DNA of 64,000 nucleotides from Bog-532 sp963830385. GTDB lineage: Bacteria > Actinomycetota > Actinomycetes > Streptosporangiales > Streptosporangiaceae. The notes beneath the pieces were generated by a model. It had not been told where the DNA came from. It saw only the letters and a list, made by a program, of their open reading frames with translations, and made no database searches. A program made the position numbers and the translations under genes. Position 1 is the stretch's first letter; every line of letters begins with the position of its first letter. The stretch is from positions 620,001-684,000 of the forward strand of contig CAWHMD010000005.1 in NCBI GenBank assembly GCA_963830385.1. The letters run 5' to 3'. Below are positions 17,282 through 25,611 of this stretch, in pieces.

Positions 17282-18163
17282 CTACTTGATGCCGGTGGTG
17301 GCGATGCCCTCGACGATCTGCCGCTGGAACAGCAGGAACACCACGATCAGCGGCAGCGCGCCCAGCACCGCCGATGCCATGATCTCGGCGTACTGGATGC
17401 CGAAGGCGGAGGACACCTGCGACAGCCCGACCGGCAGCGTCATGGTCCGGGTACTGGTCAGCGTAAGCAGGGGCCACAGGAAGTCGTTCCACTTCCAGAC
17501 GAAGGTGAAGATGAACACGGCGGAGATGGCCGGCTTGCTCAGCGGCATGTAGATGCGCCGGTAGATGTGGAACCAGCTGGCGCCGTCGACCCGGGCCGCC
17601 TCGGCCAGCGAGGCCGGTATGCCGCTGAAGAAGGACACGAAGATGATCACCGCGATCGGCACCGCGACCGCGGGCAGCACCTGCACCCAGTAGGTGTTGA
17701 GCAAGCCCGCGGCGTTGAACTCCTTGAACATCGGGACGATCAGCACCTGCGCCGGGATCAGCAGGCCGGCGGCTATCAGGCCGTAGACGATCCGCCGTCC
17801 CGTGAACTGCGTCCGCGCGATGGCGAACCCGGCCATCGAGCACGCCACCACGGCGAACACCGCCGACAGCAGGGCGATCACGAAGCTGTTCAGGTACCAG
17901 GTCTGGATGTTGCCGATGTTGAACAGCTCGGAGTAGGCGTGGAACGTCCAGGTGCTGCTCCACCAGTTGGTCGGCTGGGCCGCGATCACGGCGTCCGGCT
18001 TAATTGAGGTGTCGAGCGCCCACAGCAGCGGGATGATCCAGATCGCGGCGAACACCACCAGCACGGACGCGCAGAACCAGCTGAAGTACCGCGCGCGCCA
18101 GTCGGTCGTCTTGCTCTCGCCGCGCACCCCGGCCCGATGGCGGGGAAGGCTGATCGCGGTCAT
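17282..18163 (-). CDS. Carbohydrate ABC importer permease, MalG type
   Basis: 293 residues with six membrane helices and the EAA loop 'ASLAEAARVDGASWFHIYRRI' contacting the ATPase. C-terminal helix 'LIVVFLLFQRQIVEG' is typical. Begins three bases after the MalF-type gene stop and is followed by GH51 copy 1. No ATPase gene is present here, so a shared MsiK-like ATPase encoded elsewhere is expected from actinobacterial practice. Confidence 0.94.
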   Translation of the reverse strand: MTAISLPRHRAGVRGESKTTDWRARYFSWFCASVLVVFAAIWIIPLLWALDTSIKPDAVIAAQPTNWWSSTWTFHAYSELFNIGNIQTWYLNSFVIALLSAVFAVVACSMAGFAIARTQFTGRRIVYGLIAAGLLIPAQVLIVPMFKEFNAAGLLNTYWVQVLPAVAVPIAVIIFVSFFSGIPASLAEAARVDGASWFHIYRRIYMPLSKPAISAVFIFTFVWKWNDFLWPLLTLTSTRTMTLPVGLSQVSSAFGIQYAEIMASAVLGALPLIVVFLLFQRQIVEGIATTGIK

Positions 18164-18166
18164 CGG

Positions 18167-19111
18167 TCATGCCCCCTTCTGCTGCTGGCGCCGGTTGACG
18201 AAGAACCACACCAGCGAGACGGCCAGGATTACCAGGAAGTACAGCATCGACGCCGCCGCGGCATAGCCGGTGCGGAAGTCGGTGAAGCCTATGTCGTACA
18301 CGTATTCCAGCAGCGGCCTGGTCGAGTAGTTCGGGCCGCCGGCCGTCATCAGGAAGATCTGGTCGAAGATCTTCAGCGATGCGATGATCTGCAGCACCAG
18401 CACCAGCGCGGTGGTCCGGTTCAGCAGCGGGATCGTGATGCGGCGCAGCTGCTGCCACCGGGTGCCGCCGTCCACCGAGGCCGCCTCGTAGAGTTCCCGG
18501 GGGATTTCCTGCAGGCCGGCCAGGTACAGCACGAAGTTGAAGCCCAGCGTCCACCACACGGTGGCCAGCGCGACCGACGCCATGGCCCAGCTGGGGTCGG
18601 CCAGCCAGTTCGGCGGGTTGCTGATGCCGACCGCGGACAGCCACTTGTCCCACAGCCCGATCTGCGGGGTGTAGAGCCAGGTCCAGATCAGCGCCATCGC
18701 GGCTGACGGGACGACGTACGGGATGAAGAACACCAGCCGGAAGAACCAGCGCCCGCGCCTGAGCCGGTCGGTAAAGATGGCCAGGACCAGCGCGATGGCG
18801 ACCAGCGGCGGCGTCGTCATCAGCGTGAACAGCACTGTGTGCCACATCGAGCTCCAGAAGTCGGAGCTGGTCAGCGCCTGCGAGTAGTTGCTCACGCCCG
18901 CGAAGCCGCCGAGCCCGTTGTGCTCCAGGCTGCTGTTGAAGAAGCTCATGATGATGCCGTACAGCGTCGGCCCGATCAGGAACAGCAGATAGAAGATGAG
19001 GAACGGGGTGGCCAGTCCCCAGCCGGCCCGGCCCTCTCGGCGCCCTCTGGCCGGACGGGCTGCCACCCGTGTCGGCGTGCCGGTGTCGGCGGGAATGGTC
19101 TTGATAGACAT
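18167..19111 (-). CDS. Carbohydrate ABC importer permease, MalF type
   Basis: 314 residues. A Tat-free Arg-rich N-terminus leads into helix 'LATPFLIFYLLFLIGPTLYG', then five more helices and EAA loop 'PRELYEAASVDGGTRWQQL'. ATG at 19111 is chosen because GGAGGT lies five bases before it; a GTG one codon upstream is too close. Works with the MalG-type partner to form the channel; the binding protein gene is 21 bases upstream. Confidence 0.94.
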   Translation of the reverse strand: MSIKTIPADTGTPTRVAARPARGRREGRAGWGLATPFLIFYLLFLIGPTLYGIIMSFFNSSLEHNGLGGFAGVSNYSQALTSSDFWSSMWHTVLFTLMTTPPLVAIALVLAIFTDRLRRGRWFFRLVFFIPYVVPSAAMALIWTWLYTPQIGLWDKWLSAVGISNPPNWLADPSWAMASVALATVWWTLGFNFVLYLAGLQEIPRELYEAASVDGGTRWQQLRRITIPLLNRTTALVLVLQIIASLKIFDQIFLMTAGGPNYSTRPLLEYVYDIGFTDFRTGYAAAASMLYFLVILAVSLVWFFVNRRQQQKGA

Positions 19112-19132
19112 CACATACCTCCGAAACCCGAA

Positions 19133-20470
19133 TTACACCGGCGACGTCGTGTTCGCATACTGGGCGAGCTTGCTTCTCATGTCCGAGATCGCGGCGGCCG
19201 GGCTCATCTGGCCCGCCATGACCGCGCCGATCGCGAAGCCCATGATGTTCTCGAAGTCCGACCCCGAACCCGAGTACCAGGCCGCGTCGTCGTAGCGGGC
19301 GTAGTTGGCGACCCACTTGTAATTCGAGGCGGGCTTGAGCTTGTCGTAAGCCGCGCTCTTCTGGAACGGCAGCCAGGCCGGGATGTGACCGCCCTGCGCC
19401 CACGTGCTGCTCTGGTTCAGCAGGGCGCGGATGAACCCGAAGATCTCCTGGCGCTTGGCGTCGGTGCGCGCCGGGTCCTTCGGCAGCACGAAGCTGTGCG
19501 AATCCGCCTGCACCACATATTTCCCGCCAAAGACGTTCGGGAACGCAGTCATGCTGAACGGCGACTTGGTGGTCTCGAACGTGGTGATCTCCCAGTCGCC
19601 CTGGAAGAAGAACCCGGACTTGCCGGTGGCGAACGTGGTGATCGCGCCGGCGTAGTCCACGCTCAAGGGCATGAGCGCCTGCTTGACGGTGAGGTTCTGC
19701 AGGTACGACAGCACCTTTTCCGCCTTGGCGTCGTCGAGCATGATCTTCTGCCCGTCGTCGGCGAGCGCGGTCCCGCCGAGCTGGTAGTACAGCGTGGAGA
19801 AGAGCCGCCACGGGGTGGCCGTGTCGTTGTTGATGCTCGTGACGCCGCCGAAGGCTCCAGTGACCTTTTTCGCCGCCGTGAGGGCGTCGGTCAGCGCGGT
19901 CGGGCCGTCGAGGTTCTTCAGGCTGCCGTCGGCGTTGAGCAACCCGGCCTTCTTGCAGACGTCGGTGTTGTAGTACATCACCCACGGGTGCGTGTCGAGG
20001 GGGATCGCGTACAGCGTCCCGTTCGTGTGCGCCTTGGCCCAAGCCGCGGGCGTAAAATTGTTGCTGGTGAACCCGTACGGGGCGAGTTCGCTGGCGTTGA
20101 GTGGCTCCAGCAGGCCGGCGTTGGCCAGGATCGACGCCCGGGTCAGGTGCGAGATCCCCACGTCCGGCGGCTTGCCGCCGAGCGTGGCCAGCGTGAGCTT
20201 GGTGTAATAAGGATTTCCCCAGGCCAGCACCACCGCATTCAGGGCGGTGCCCGGGTGGGCCTTCTGGTAGACGTCCTCCATCGCGATCATGCGGACGCCG
20301 TCGCCGCCGCCCAGTAGATTCCAGTAGGACAGCGTGTTTTTCGCCGGCCCGATACCTGCGACGCCCGTGGCGACCGCCGAGCCGCAGCCCGACACCACCC
20401 CGCCCAGGCCGATCAGGCCGGCACCGCGCAGCAGGGTCCGGCGGGAAACGCCGTGACCTTCCGTTGTCAT
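19133..20470 (-). CDS. Sugar ABC transporter substrate-binding lipoprotein
   Basis: 445 residues. Twin-arginine signal 'SRRTLLRGAGLIGLGG' with lipobox 'VVSGC', so exported folded and lipid-anchored. Mature part has cluster B binding-protein features ('SYWNLLGGGDGVRMIAMED', 'WVMYYNTDVCKKAGL', 'FATGKSGFFFQGDWE'). It delivers oligosaccharides, presumably arabino-oligosaccharides given the downstream GH51. First gene of a four-gene operon. A fragment of a close paralogue survives at 25376-25506. Confidence 0.94.
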   Translation of the reverse strand: MTTEGHGVSRRTLLRGAGLIGLGGVVSGCGSAVATGVAGIGPAKNTLSYWNLLGGGDGVRMIAMEDVYQKAHPGTALNAVVLAWGNPYYTKLTLATLGGKPPDVGISHLTRASILANAGLLEPLNASELAPYGFTSNNFTPAAWAKAHTNGTLYAIPLDTHPWVMYYNTDVCKKAGLLNADGSLKNLDGPTALTDALTAAKKVTGAFGGVTSINNDTATPWRLFSTLYYQLGGTALADDGQKIMLDDAKAEKVLSYLQNLTVKQALMPLSVDYAGAITTFATGKSGFFFQGDWEITTFETTKSPFSMTAFPNVFGGKYVVQADSHSFVLPKDPARTDAKRQEIFGFIRALLNQSSTWAQGGHIPAWLPFQKSAAYDKLKPASNYKWVANYARYDDAAWYSGSGSDFENIMGFAIGAVMAGQMSPAAAISDMRSKLAQYANTTSPV

Positions 20471-20909
20471 CGACTCTCCTCCTTACCTGAGCCGACTGCC
20501 GACTCGCGCGCCACGAATTCGGCCCGATGGTTGACCCGGGACTCGGCCGCGTGCAGCGGATCCGGTCAAACGGCAGTCTTCTGAATAGCACCCCCAGGCC
20601 CGCGTGCCACTGGTTTTCCTATTCGGTGGTAGAACACCGGGCCGTCGGCGGGCGCCCGTCGACCCGGACCGCCGCGCCGCTCCTGACCGGTACCGCTTTC
20701 CCTGAACGCAGTCATTACAGCCCCTTCGCCATCCGACGAGCTGCCTGCCAGGTCAGATGGGCCGACTACTGATAATAGAGTAGTCTGGTACTATAATTAT
20801 CGTCAAGGAAAAGTATTATTGACCTTGAATATCAAGCGCGATGGTGCGGCCAGGTAAGGTCCGCTGTGTTATCGGTGGCGATCGTGGTCCCTGCGCGAAG
20901 GTGGAATGC
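20471..20909. promoter_or_regulatory. Divergent promoter region of the importer operon and MarR gene, with two dyads
   Basis: About 440 bases without a gene. The segment 20765-20836 is strikingly AT-rich. It carries an imperfect dyad at 20771-20801 (GATAATAGAGTA paired with TACTATAATTATC) and a perfect 13-base dyad CTTGAATATCAAG at 20824-20836. The second has the TTGA-N3-TCAA form common for MarR operators and lies about 75 bases before the MarR start, so autoregulation and control of the importer are plausible. The rest (20471-20760) shows no feature. Confidence 0.55.
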
Positions 20910-21440
20910 ATGCCAGATGGAGCAGAACGTGCCGCCTCGGCCGTGGGGGGGCAGGTGTCGCTCACTGCGGAAGACAGCGGCCAGGACTTCGACCCCGCAG
21001 CGCTCGGGCTCAGCCTCGCGCTGTACCGGGCGGTAGCCGCCTACGACCGGGCGCACGTCGCAGAGCTCGCGCCGTACCGGCTGAATCTGGGCCAGTTCAA
21101 CGTGCTGACTGCCCTGCACCGCGCGGGGCAGCCAGTCACCATGCGGGAGCTGTCGGAGATGATCTCGGTCCGGCCGGCGAATCTCACCAGCGTGGTGAAC
21201 ACGCTGGTCGAGCGGTCACTGGTGGACCGGCGCCTCAACCCTGAGGACCGGCGTTCCTTGCTGGTCGCTACGGCCCCGGCTGGCGAGCGGTTCCTCACGA
21301 CGTTCCTGGACGGACACTGGCCTTATCTCAGGTCGCTGACGGCCGGGCTCACCGCCCGTAAGCAACAGCAGCTGACTAGCCTGCTGAACCAGCTCCGCAT
21401 GTCGATCGAAGCCCAAATGCGGACGGCACGGACGCCGTGA
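20910..21440 (+). CDS. MarR-family transcriptional regulator
   Basis: 176 residues. Winged-helix core with 'LNLGQFNVLTALHRAGQP', recognition region 'MRELSEMISVRPANLTSVVNTL' and wing 'RSLVDRRLNPEDRRSLLVA'. The start at ATG 20910 has AAGGTGG ahead; the frame is open a further 23 codons upstream. Divergent from the sugar importer, whose AT-rich promoter it probably controls through the CTTGAATATCAAG dyad. Confidence 0.9.
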   Translation: MPDGAERAASAVGGQVSLTAEDSGQDFDPAALGLSLALYRAVAAYDRAHVAELAPYRLNLGQFNVLTALHRAGQPVTMRELSEMISVRPANLTSVVNTLVERSLVDRRLNPEDRRSLLVATAPAGERFLTTFLDGHWPYLRSLTAGLTARKQQQLTSLLNQLRMSIEAQMRTARTP

Positions 21441-21535
21441 CCGCCGGCCGTGCCTCGCGTCGGACCCGGAGGTGCCATGACTCAGGATCCGATTGACGCG
21501 ACGTCACCGTCCGGGCAGCTAGCTGCGGCCGGTCA

Positions 21536-21889
21536 TTAGCCTGGTGCCGCGGGCCTGCGGGGTTCGTGGCAAGCCAGGCGCACCATCTGGGCTTCAACCA
21601 GCAGTCCGGCGTAGCCGACCTGCATCAGGTCCTCGACCGGCTCCAGGCTACCCGAGTAATGCCACATGCAGGCACGCACCAGCGAGTCATACCGCCGCGC
21701 CAGCTCCTCACGGACGGCCGACCGCTGCGCGCTGCCTCTGGGCAAGGTTTTGCAGCAGGAGAGCAGCTCCTGATCGGACAGCTCGTGCAGGTTTGCTTGG
21801 TCAGAAACGGAAAGGGCCAGGGGGTGTCTACCCGGGCCAGGCAGCGCGGTCAGGCCGGCAGGTTCATCCACTGAGACCAGCTTCCTCAT
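21536..21889 (-). pseudogene. Truncated SigB/SigF-type sigma factor gene
   Basis: 117 codons from ATG 21889 (GGGAG just upstream). Residues about 35-95 read 'LHELSDQELLSCCKTLPRG', 'EELARRYDSLVRACMW' and 'EPVEDLMQVGYAGL', which is the N-terminus and first part of region 2 of the SigB/F/G sigma family. After 'GYAGLL' homology stops abruptly and the frame ends about 20 residues later. Regions 2.3 to 4 are missing, so it cannot act as a normal sigma factor. Confidence 0.75.
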
Positions 21890-22063
21890 AACTCCCGCCA
21901 CGGCAGTGGTGATCCGAGCGGGCGTTCTCGCCACGGCAGCTACCCCGGTCCAGGTGCCTGAATCGCGTTCCCGGCAACCATCGTGACTAACTCCTCCCAC
22001 GTTCGGTTGGCCGTGTTGTCTGCGGTTGCCGCTGTACCGGTCGCGCGGCGTGGGCTGCGATGG
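21871..22063. repeat. 193-bp direct duplication, copy A
   Basis: Matches 22105-22296 along its length with scattered substitutions and a one-base indel; the period is 234. On the minus strand it carries a strong ribosome site (GGGAGGAG), a short leader reading frame and the first codons of a gene opening 'MRKLVS'. It therefore duplicates a promoter/leader and 5' end. Confidence 0.85.
21940..21981 (-). CDS. 13-residue leader reading frame in copy A
   Basis: ATG at 21981 with GGGAGGAG nine bases upstream, encoding MVAGNAIQAPGPG and a TAG. The same start and first ten residues occur in copy B (from 22217/22214), where the frame runs on. Its position ahead of a second ribosome site and 'MRKLVS' start resembles a leader peptide or upstream ORF. 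Translation is not shown. Confidence 0.4.
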   Translation of the reverse strand: MVAGNAIQAPGPG

Positions 22064-22080
22064 GGACGTATCCGGCAAGA

Positions 22081-22095
22081 TGAGCGAACGTTCGG
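22081..22095. promoter_or_regulatory. LacI-type operator half-palindrome (site 1)
   Basis: TGAGCGAACGTTCGG contains the dyad CGAACGTTCG and shares 14 bases (TGAGCGAACGTTCG) with the site ahead of the LacI gene at 24948-24963. Its position between the two direct repeats suggests that a neighbouring transcription unit was once under the same repressor. Confidence 0.55.
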
Positions 22096-22104
22096 TCCGA
22101 AAGG

Positions 22105-22296
22105 CTGAGACCAACTTCATCACCGCTCCCGCCACCGCAGTGGTAATCCGAGCGGGCGTTCACGCCATGGCAGGTACCCGGTGCAGGCGCCTGAATCGCG
22201 TTCCCGGCAACCATCATGACTAACTCCTCCCACGTTCGGTCGGCCGTGTTGTGTACGGTTGCCGCTGTACCGGTCGCGCGGCATGGGCTGCGATGG
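22105..22296. repeat. 193-bp direct duplication, copy B
   Basis: Second copy of the promoter-leader segment, with the same ribosome site and a gene start reading 'MKLVSAFRTERS'. Downstream of it on the minus strand no complete gene follows. It abuts the 3' end of GH51 copy 2. Confidence 0.85.
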
Positions 22297-22308
22297 CCCT
22301 CGAGGCCG

Positions 22309-23805
22309 TCATCCCGCTGTCATCGCCGCTTCGATAACGGTGAACGACCGGGGTGGCAGCCGGACTGCGACCACCCCGTCCTCCGGATCTTCCGATCCCT
22401 GCTCCAACTGTGCCGACTCCACATCGGGCAGCGTACGGGCGTCGCCGGGCCGGGCGGCGGTGACCGTCCTGATCACGGCGGGCCCGTCGAATGCGGCCTC
22501 GCGCAATAGCACCTCGGCCAGCTCTGCCTCGGGGCTGCGGTTGACCAGCGTCACCGCGACCCGGTCGACCGCGCCGCTGTCAGCGCTCACATCGGTGACG
22601 GTCGCGGCGGCGTCTATCAGGCCGAACGGTCCCAGGTCACCCACCCGGAACGGCCACCGGCTCGCCCCGGCGGGCAACTCAGGGCTGATCACCGGGCCGC
22701 TCACGTGCACGTCCACCGCCAGGTCCAGGGCCGCCATGCTGTGCAGCAGCACCGGGTACCAGATCGGCTGCACGGCGGCGGACTCGGGGCTGGTGACGAT
22801 GGGCGCGATGGCGTTCACCATCTGCGCCAGGTTGGCCATCTGCACCCAGTCACAGTTCCTGACGAAGATGTTCAGGTAGGTCCCCACGGCCAGCGCGTCG
22901 GCGAAGGCGTACCGCTCCTCGAGCGCGCCGGTCATCTGCCGGTACCAGACGTTCCACTCGTCGTAGGCGATCCGCGGCGGCGCGGCGAGCCTCTGCCGGT
23001 AGGCGGCCCGCTCGATGAGCGCCTTGGTCCACCGGATCGCCCGCTCGGCCTGGTGCGGCTGCAGCACGTTGGTCCAGTAGTCGTCGCTGCCGGTGTAGAT
23101 GTGCAGCGAGTGGTAGTCGACCAGCGAGGCCATCCCGTCGATGACCACCCGGTCCCACTCGTTCCAGCCGTTCATTCCGCAGCTGACCAGCTTGGCCCGC
23201 GGGTCGAGCATCCGGATGGCTCGAGCCCACCTGGTCGCCTCGCGCACGTACTCCTCGGCGGTGAACGCCCCGACCTGCCAGTCGCCGTACATCTCGTTGC
23301 CCAGGCCCCAGTAGGTGACCCGCCACGGCTCGTCCCGGCCGTTGGCCCGGCGCCGGTCCGCCCAGCCGGTGCGGCCGGCCGAGTTGCAGTACTCGACCCA
23401 GCCCAGCGCCTCCTCCAGCGTCCCGGTGCCCATGTTCAGGCAGATGTACGGCTCGGTGCCGAGTTCGGCGCAGTAGACCAGGTACTCGTCGGTGCCGAAC
23501 CGGTTGGACTCCTCCCCGCCCCAGGCCAGCTCGGGACGCCGCGGCCGGTCGTGGATGGGCCCGATCCCGTCGGCCCAGTGGTAGTTGCTGACGAAGTTCC
23601 CGCCGGGCCAGCGCAGCACGCCGAGCCTGAGCTCGCGGAGCAGGCCGAGCACGTCCTTGCGGAAGCCGCGGTCGTCGGACAGCGGCGAGCCCTCCTCGTA
23701 CAGCCCGCCGTAGATGCAGCGTCCGAGGTGCTCGACGAACCCGCCGAACACTTTCCGGTCAAGCCGCCCGACGGGCCGGGCGGGGTCAATGGCGATCCGG
23801 GTCAC
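22309..23805 (-). CDS. GH51 alpha-L-arabinofuranosidase (copy 2)
   Basis: 498 residues from a GTG at 23805 that overlaps the LacI stop (GTGA), with GGGAGG just ahead. Family signatures 'FGGFVEHLGRCIYGGLYEE' and 'LRWPGGNFVSNYHWADG'; acid/base E171 in 'YWGLGNEMYGDW', nucleophile E283 in 'IAYDEWNVWY'. Cytosolic. It is diverged from copy 1, so the two probably differ in substrate rather than being a recent duplication. Coupled translation with the LacI regulator implies direct control. Confidence 0.95.
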   Translation of the reverse strand: MTRIAIDPARPVGRLDRKVFGGFVEHLGRCIYGGLYEEGSPLSDDRGFRKDVLGLLRELRLGVLRWPGGNFVSNYHWADGIGPIHDRPRRPELAWGGEESNRFGTDEYLVYCAELGTEPYICLNMGTGTLEEALGWVEYCNSAGRTGWADRRRANGRDEPWRVTYWGLGNEMYGDWQVGAFTAEEYVREATRWARAIRMLDPRAKLVSCGMNGWNEWDRVVIDGMASLVDYHSLHIYTGSDDYWTNVLQPHQAERAIRWTKALIERAAYRQRLAAPPRIAYDEWNVWYRQMTGALEERYAFADALAVGTYLNIFVRNCDWVQMANLAQMVNAIAPIVTSPESAAVQPIWYPVLLHSMAALDLAVDVHVSGPVISPELPAGASRWPFRVGDLGPFGLIDAAATVTDVSADSGAVDRVAVTLVNRSPEAELAEVLLREAAFDGPAVIRTVTAARPGDARTLPDVESAQLEQGSEDPEDGVVAVRLPPRSFTVIEAAMTAG

Positions 23806-24887
23806 GCATCCTCCCTGGTCGGATCGGCGGTCGCGAGGCTCCCGCCGGGCGGTCGCAGCCTGGCCGACCCGTTCGGTGCCCCGCAAGAGTCGCGGACGAT
23901 CAGCTCCACCGGCAGCAGCGGCGTCCGCTCGGGTACCGGCTCGCCCGCGATGCCGTGTAGCAGCAACTCGACCGCCTGCCGTCCGGTCTCCGCCAGCGGG
24001 ATGCGCACGGTGCTCAGCGGCGGCGTCAGGAACTCGGCGAACGGGATGTCATCGCAGCTCACCACCGCAACGTCGGTCGGCACCCGGCGTCCCGCCTGCC
24101 ACAGCGCGCTCAATACGCCGATTGCCATCGTGTCGGAATGCACAAAGATCGCCGTGACGTTGCGCGAGCGCTCGAGCAGCAGCCGGGTCGCGGTGGCGCC
24201 GCCCTGCGGCGTCCAGTCACCCTCGACCACTAGGTCCTCGCTCGGCTCCAGGCCCGCGCCGCGCAGCGCGTCCTCGTAGCCGTGCAGCCGGCTCCGGGTG
24301 ACTCGCCGCCGGAAGAGGCCAGTTACCGTCCCGACGGAGGTGTGCCCGAGCCCGAGCAGATGGTCGGTGGCCAGCCGCCCGGTCTCCCGGTGGTTGGAGC
24401 CCACCAGCGGGACGCCGCCCCCGGGCACCGCCTGCAAGCTGACCGACGGCACGTACCGCCGGAGCAGCTCCGCGACCTCGGTGTCCTCCTCGACCTCGGG
24501 CGCCGCCGCGATAATGCCGTCCACCCGCCGCTCGATCAGCGTCCGCACGATTTCGGCCCCGTCCGCGCCGCCCGCCGCCAGGTGTCCGACCAGGACGGAG
24601 TGTCCGTTCTTGCGCGCGGCCTGCTCGACCGCCACCGAGGCCTGCGTGATGGCCACGTCGGTGGCGTCGCTGGCGACCAGGCCGATGGTGGCGGTAGCCC
24701 GCTGGACCAGGCTGCGGGCGATCGTGTTCGGCCGGTACCCGAGCTCGGTCGCGGCGGCCAGGATCCGCTCCCCGGTCTCGGTGGACACGCGGACCTCGCC
24801 GCCGTTAAGGACCTTGCTGGCCGTCTGGAAGCTGACCCCGGCGCGCGCCGCGACTTCCTTGATCGACACGTAATGCCGTCGGGCCAT
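23802..24887 (-). CDS. LacI-family transcriptional regulator
   Basis: 361 residues. The N-terminal helix-turn-helix and hinge read 'VSIKEVAARAGVSFQTASK' and 'ILAAATELGYRPNTIARSL', followed by a periplasmic-binding-protein-like sensor with 'TAIFVHSDTMAIGVLSAL' and 'VAVVSCDDIPFAEFLTPPLS'. ATG 24887 is preferred although the frame opens earlier. A perfect palindrome lies 63-76 bases upstream, so it should repress itself and the coupled GH51 gene until an arabinose-type inducer binds. Confidence 0.94.
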   Translation of the reverse strand: MARRHYVSIKEVAARAGVSFQTASKVLNGGEVRVSTETGERILAAATELGYRPNTIARSLVQRATATIGLVASDATDVAITQASVAVEQAARKNGHSVLVGHLAAGGADGAEIVRTLIERRVDGIIAAAPEVEEDTEVAELLRRYVPSVSLQAVPGGGVPLVGSNHRETGRLATDHLLGLGHTSVGTVTGLFRRRVTRSRLHGYEDALRGAGLEPSEDLVVEGDWTPQGGATATRLLLERSRNVTAIFVHSDTMAIGVLSALWQAGRRVPTDVAVVSCDDIPFAEFLTPPLSTVRIPLAETGRQAVELLLHGIAGEPVPERTPLLPVELIVRDSCGAPNGSARLRPPGGSLATADPTREDA

Positions 24888-24949
24888 CGATTCCGTCCCG
24901 CCAGTTCGCCCAGGGTCCGATCCGGCCCCGGGAAGCATCCAGCCAAATG

Positions 24950-24963
24950 AGCGAACGTTCGCT
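24950..24963. promoter_or_regulatory. LacI operator (perfect palindrome, site 2)
   Basis: AGCGAACGTTCGCT is a perfect 14-bp palindrome with the central CG typical of LacI-family operators, in the promoter of the LacI-GH51 unit. Confidence 0.75.
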
Positions 24964-25029
24964 GCAAGAACGCTAGATTGTCCGCCTGGAGTGGTCAAGG
25001 GGATGTGCCTGATCTGTTCGTCCTCGTTA

Positions 25030-25372
25030 GTGCCTGCTTGAGAACTTAGGTGGTCCGGGCGAGGCGGCGGGTCATGACGATGATCATGGCCCAGTAGAGG
25101 TAGGTCTCATGGTGGGCTCGCAGCCGTTCGTAGTCGCGGACGGTGCGGCGGTGACGGGTGATCCAGGCCAGAGTTCTTTCGACCACCCAGCGGCGGGGAA
25201 GGACTTTGAAGGTGTGCAGGTCATCGGGCCGTTTGACGATCTGCAGGGTGAGCCGCAGCCAGGTGGTGGCCCAGGCGGATGAGTTTGCCGGCGTAGCCGC
25301 CGTCGGCCCAGGTGAGCATGATGGCAGGAAAGGCCTTTTTCAGATTCCGCAGGCAGGTTCTCAAGCAGGCAC
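25030..25372 (-). mobile_element. 343-bp degenerate IS5-like element with perfect terminal repeats
   Basis: Perfect 16-bp terminal inverted repeats (GTGCCTGCTTGAGAAC at 25030-25045, complement at 25357-25372) are flanked by TTA on both sides, a three-base target duplication. The interior encodes only the C-terminal third of an IS5-family transposase on the minus strand: 'FPAIMLTWADGGYAGKLI', then after a one-base frameshift near 25275 'VLPRRWVVERTLAWITRH' and 'YWAMIIVMTRRLARTT', ending with TAA at 25046. The 5' part of the gene is deleted, so it could move only with help from a full-length relative. Confidence 0.85.
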
Positions 25373-25375
25373 TTA

Positions 25376-25506
25376 CGGAAGGCATCCTCCATGGCCACCA
25401 TGTGGGTGCCGTCACCACCGGTGAGCAGGTTCCAGTAGACCAGCGTGGATTTGTTGTCACCGCCGCTGGAGCCGGTGATGCCGGAACCCACCAGAGCAAC
25501 CTTTGC
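25376..25506 (-). pseudogene. N-terminal remnant of a sugar-binding protein gene
   Basis: The minus strand reads 'STLVYWNLLTGGDGTHMVA' and 'MEDAFRK', closely related to the intact binding protein at 19133-20470. It also has a degraded lipobox-like 'VALVGSG' where a Cys would be expected. No start codon is present, and the 343-bp IS element interrupts it after 'AFRK'. Together with the permease fragment at 15412-15537 it represents a broken second importer operon. Confidence 0.7.
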
Positions 25507-25611
25507 CGTTATTTCTGAATGAAAACGTTTGTGCCGGTGAGGGCGGGGCGCGCGGGCCGTGGGCGGGCGGGCTCCGGGCGTGAAGGGCCGGCGGGCGGGT
25601 AGGGCGGTTTC

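Noticed and set aside
18000..20591. 863-codon minus-strand frame across the importer operon
   Set aside because: Alternative frame of the three recognised importer genes.
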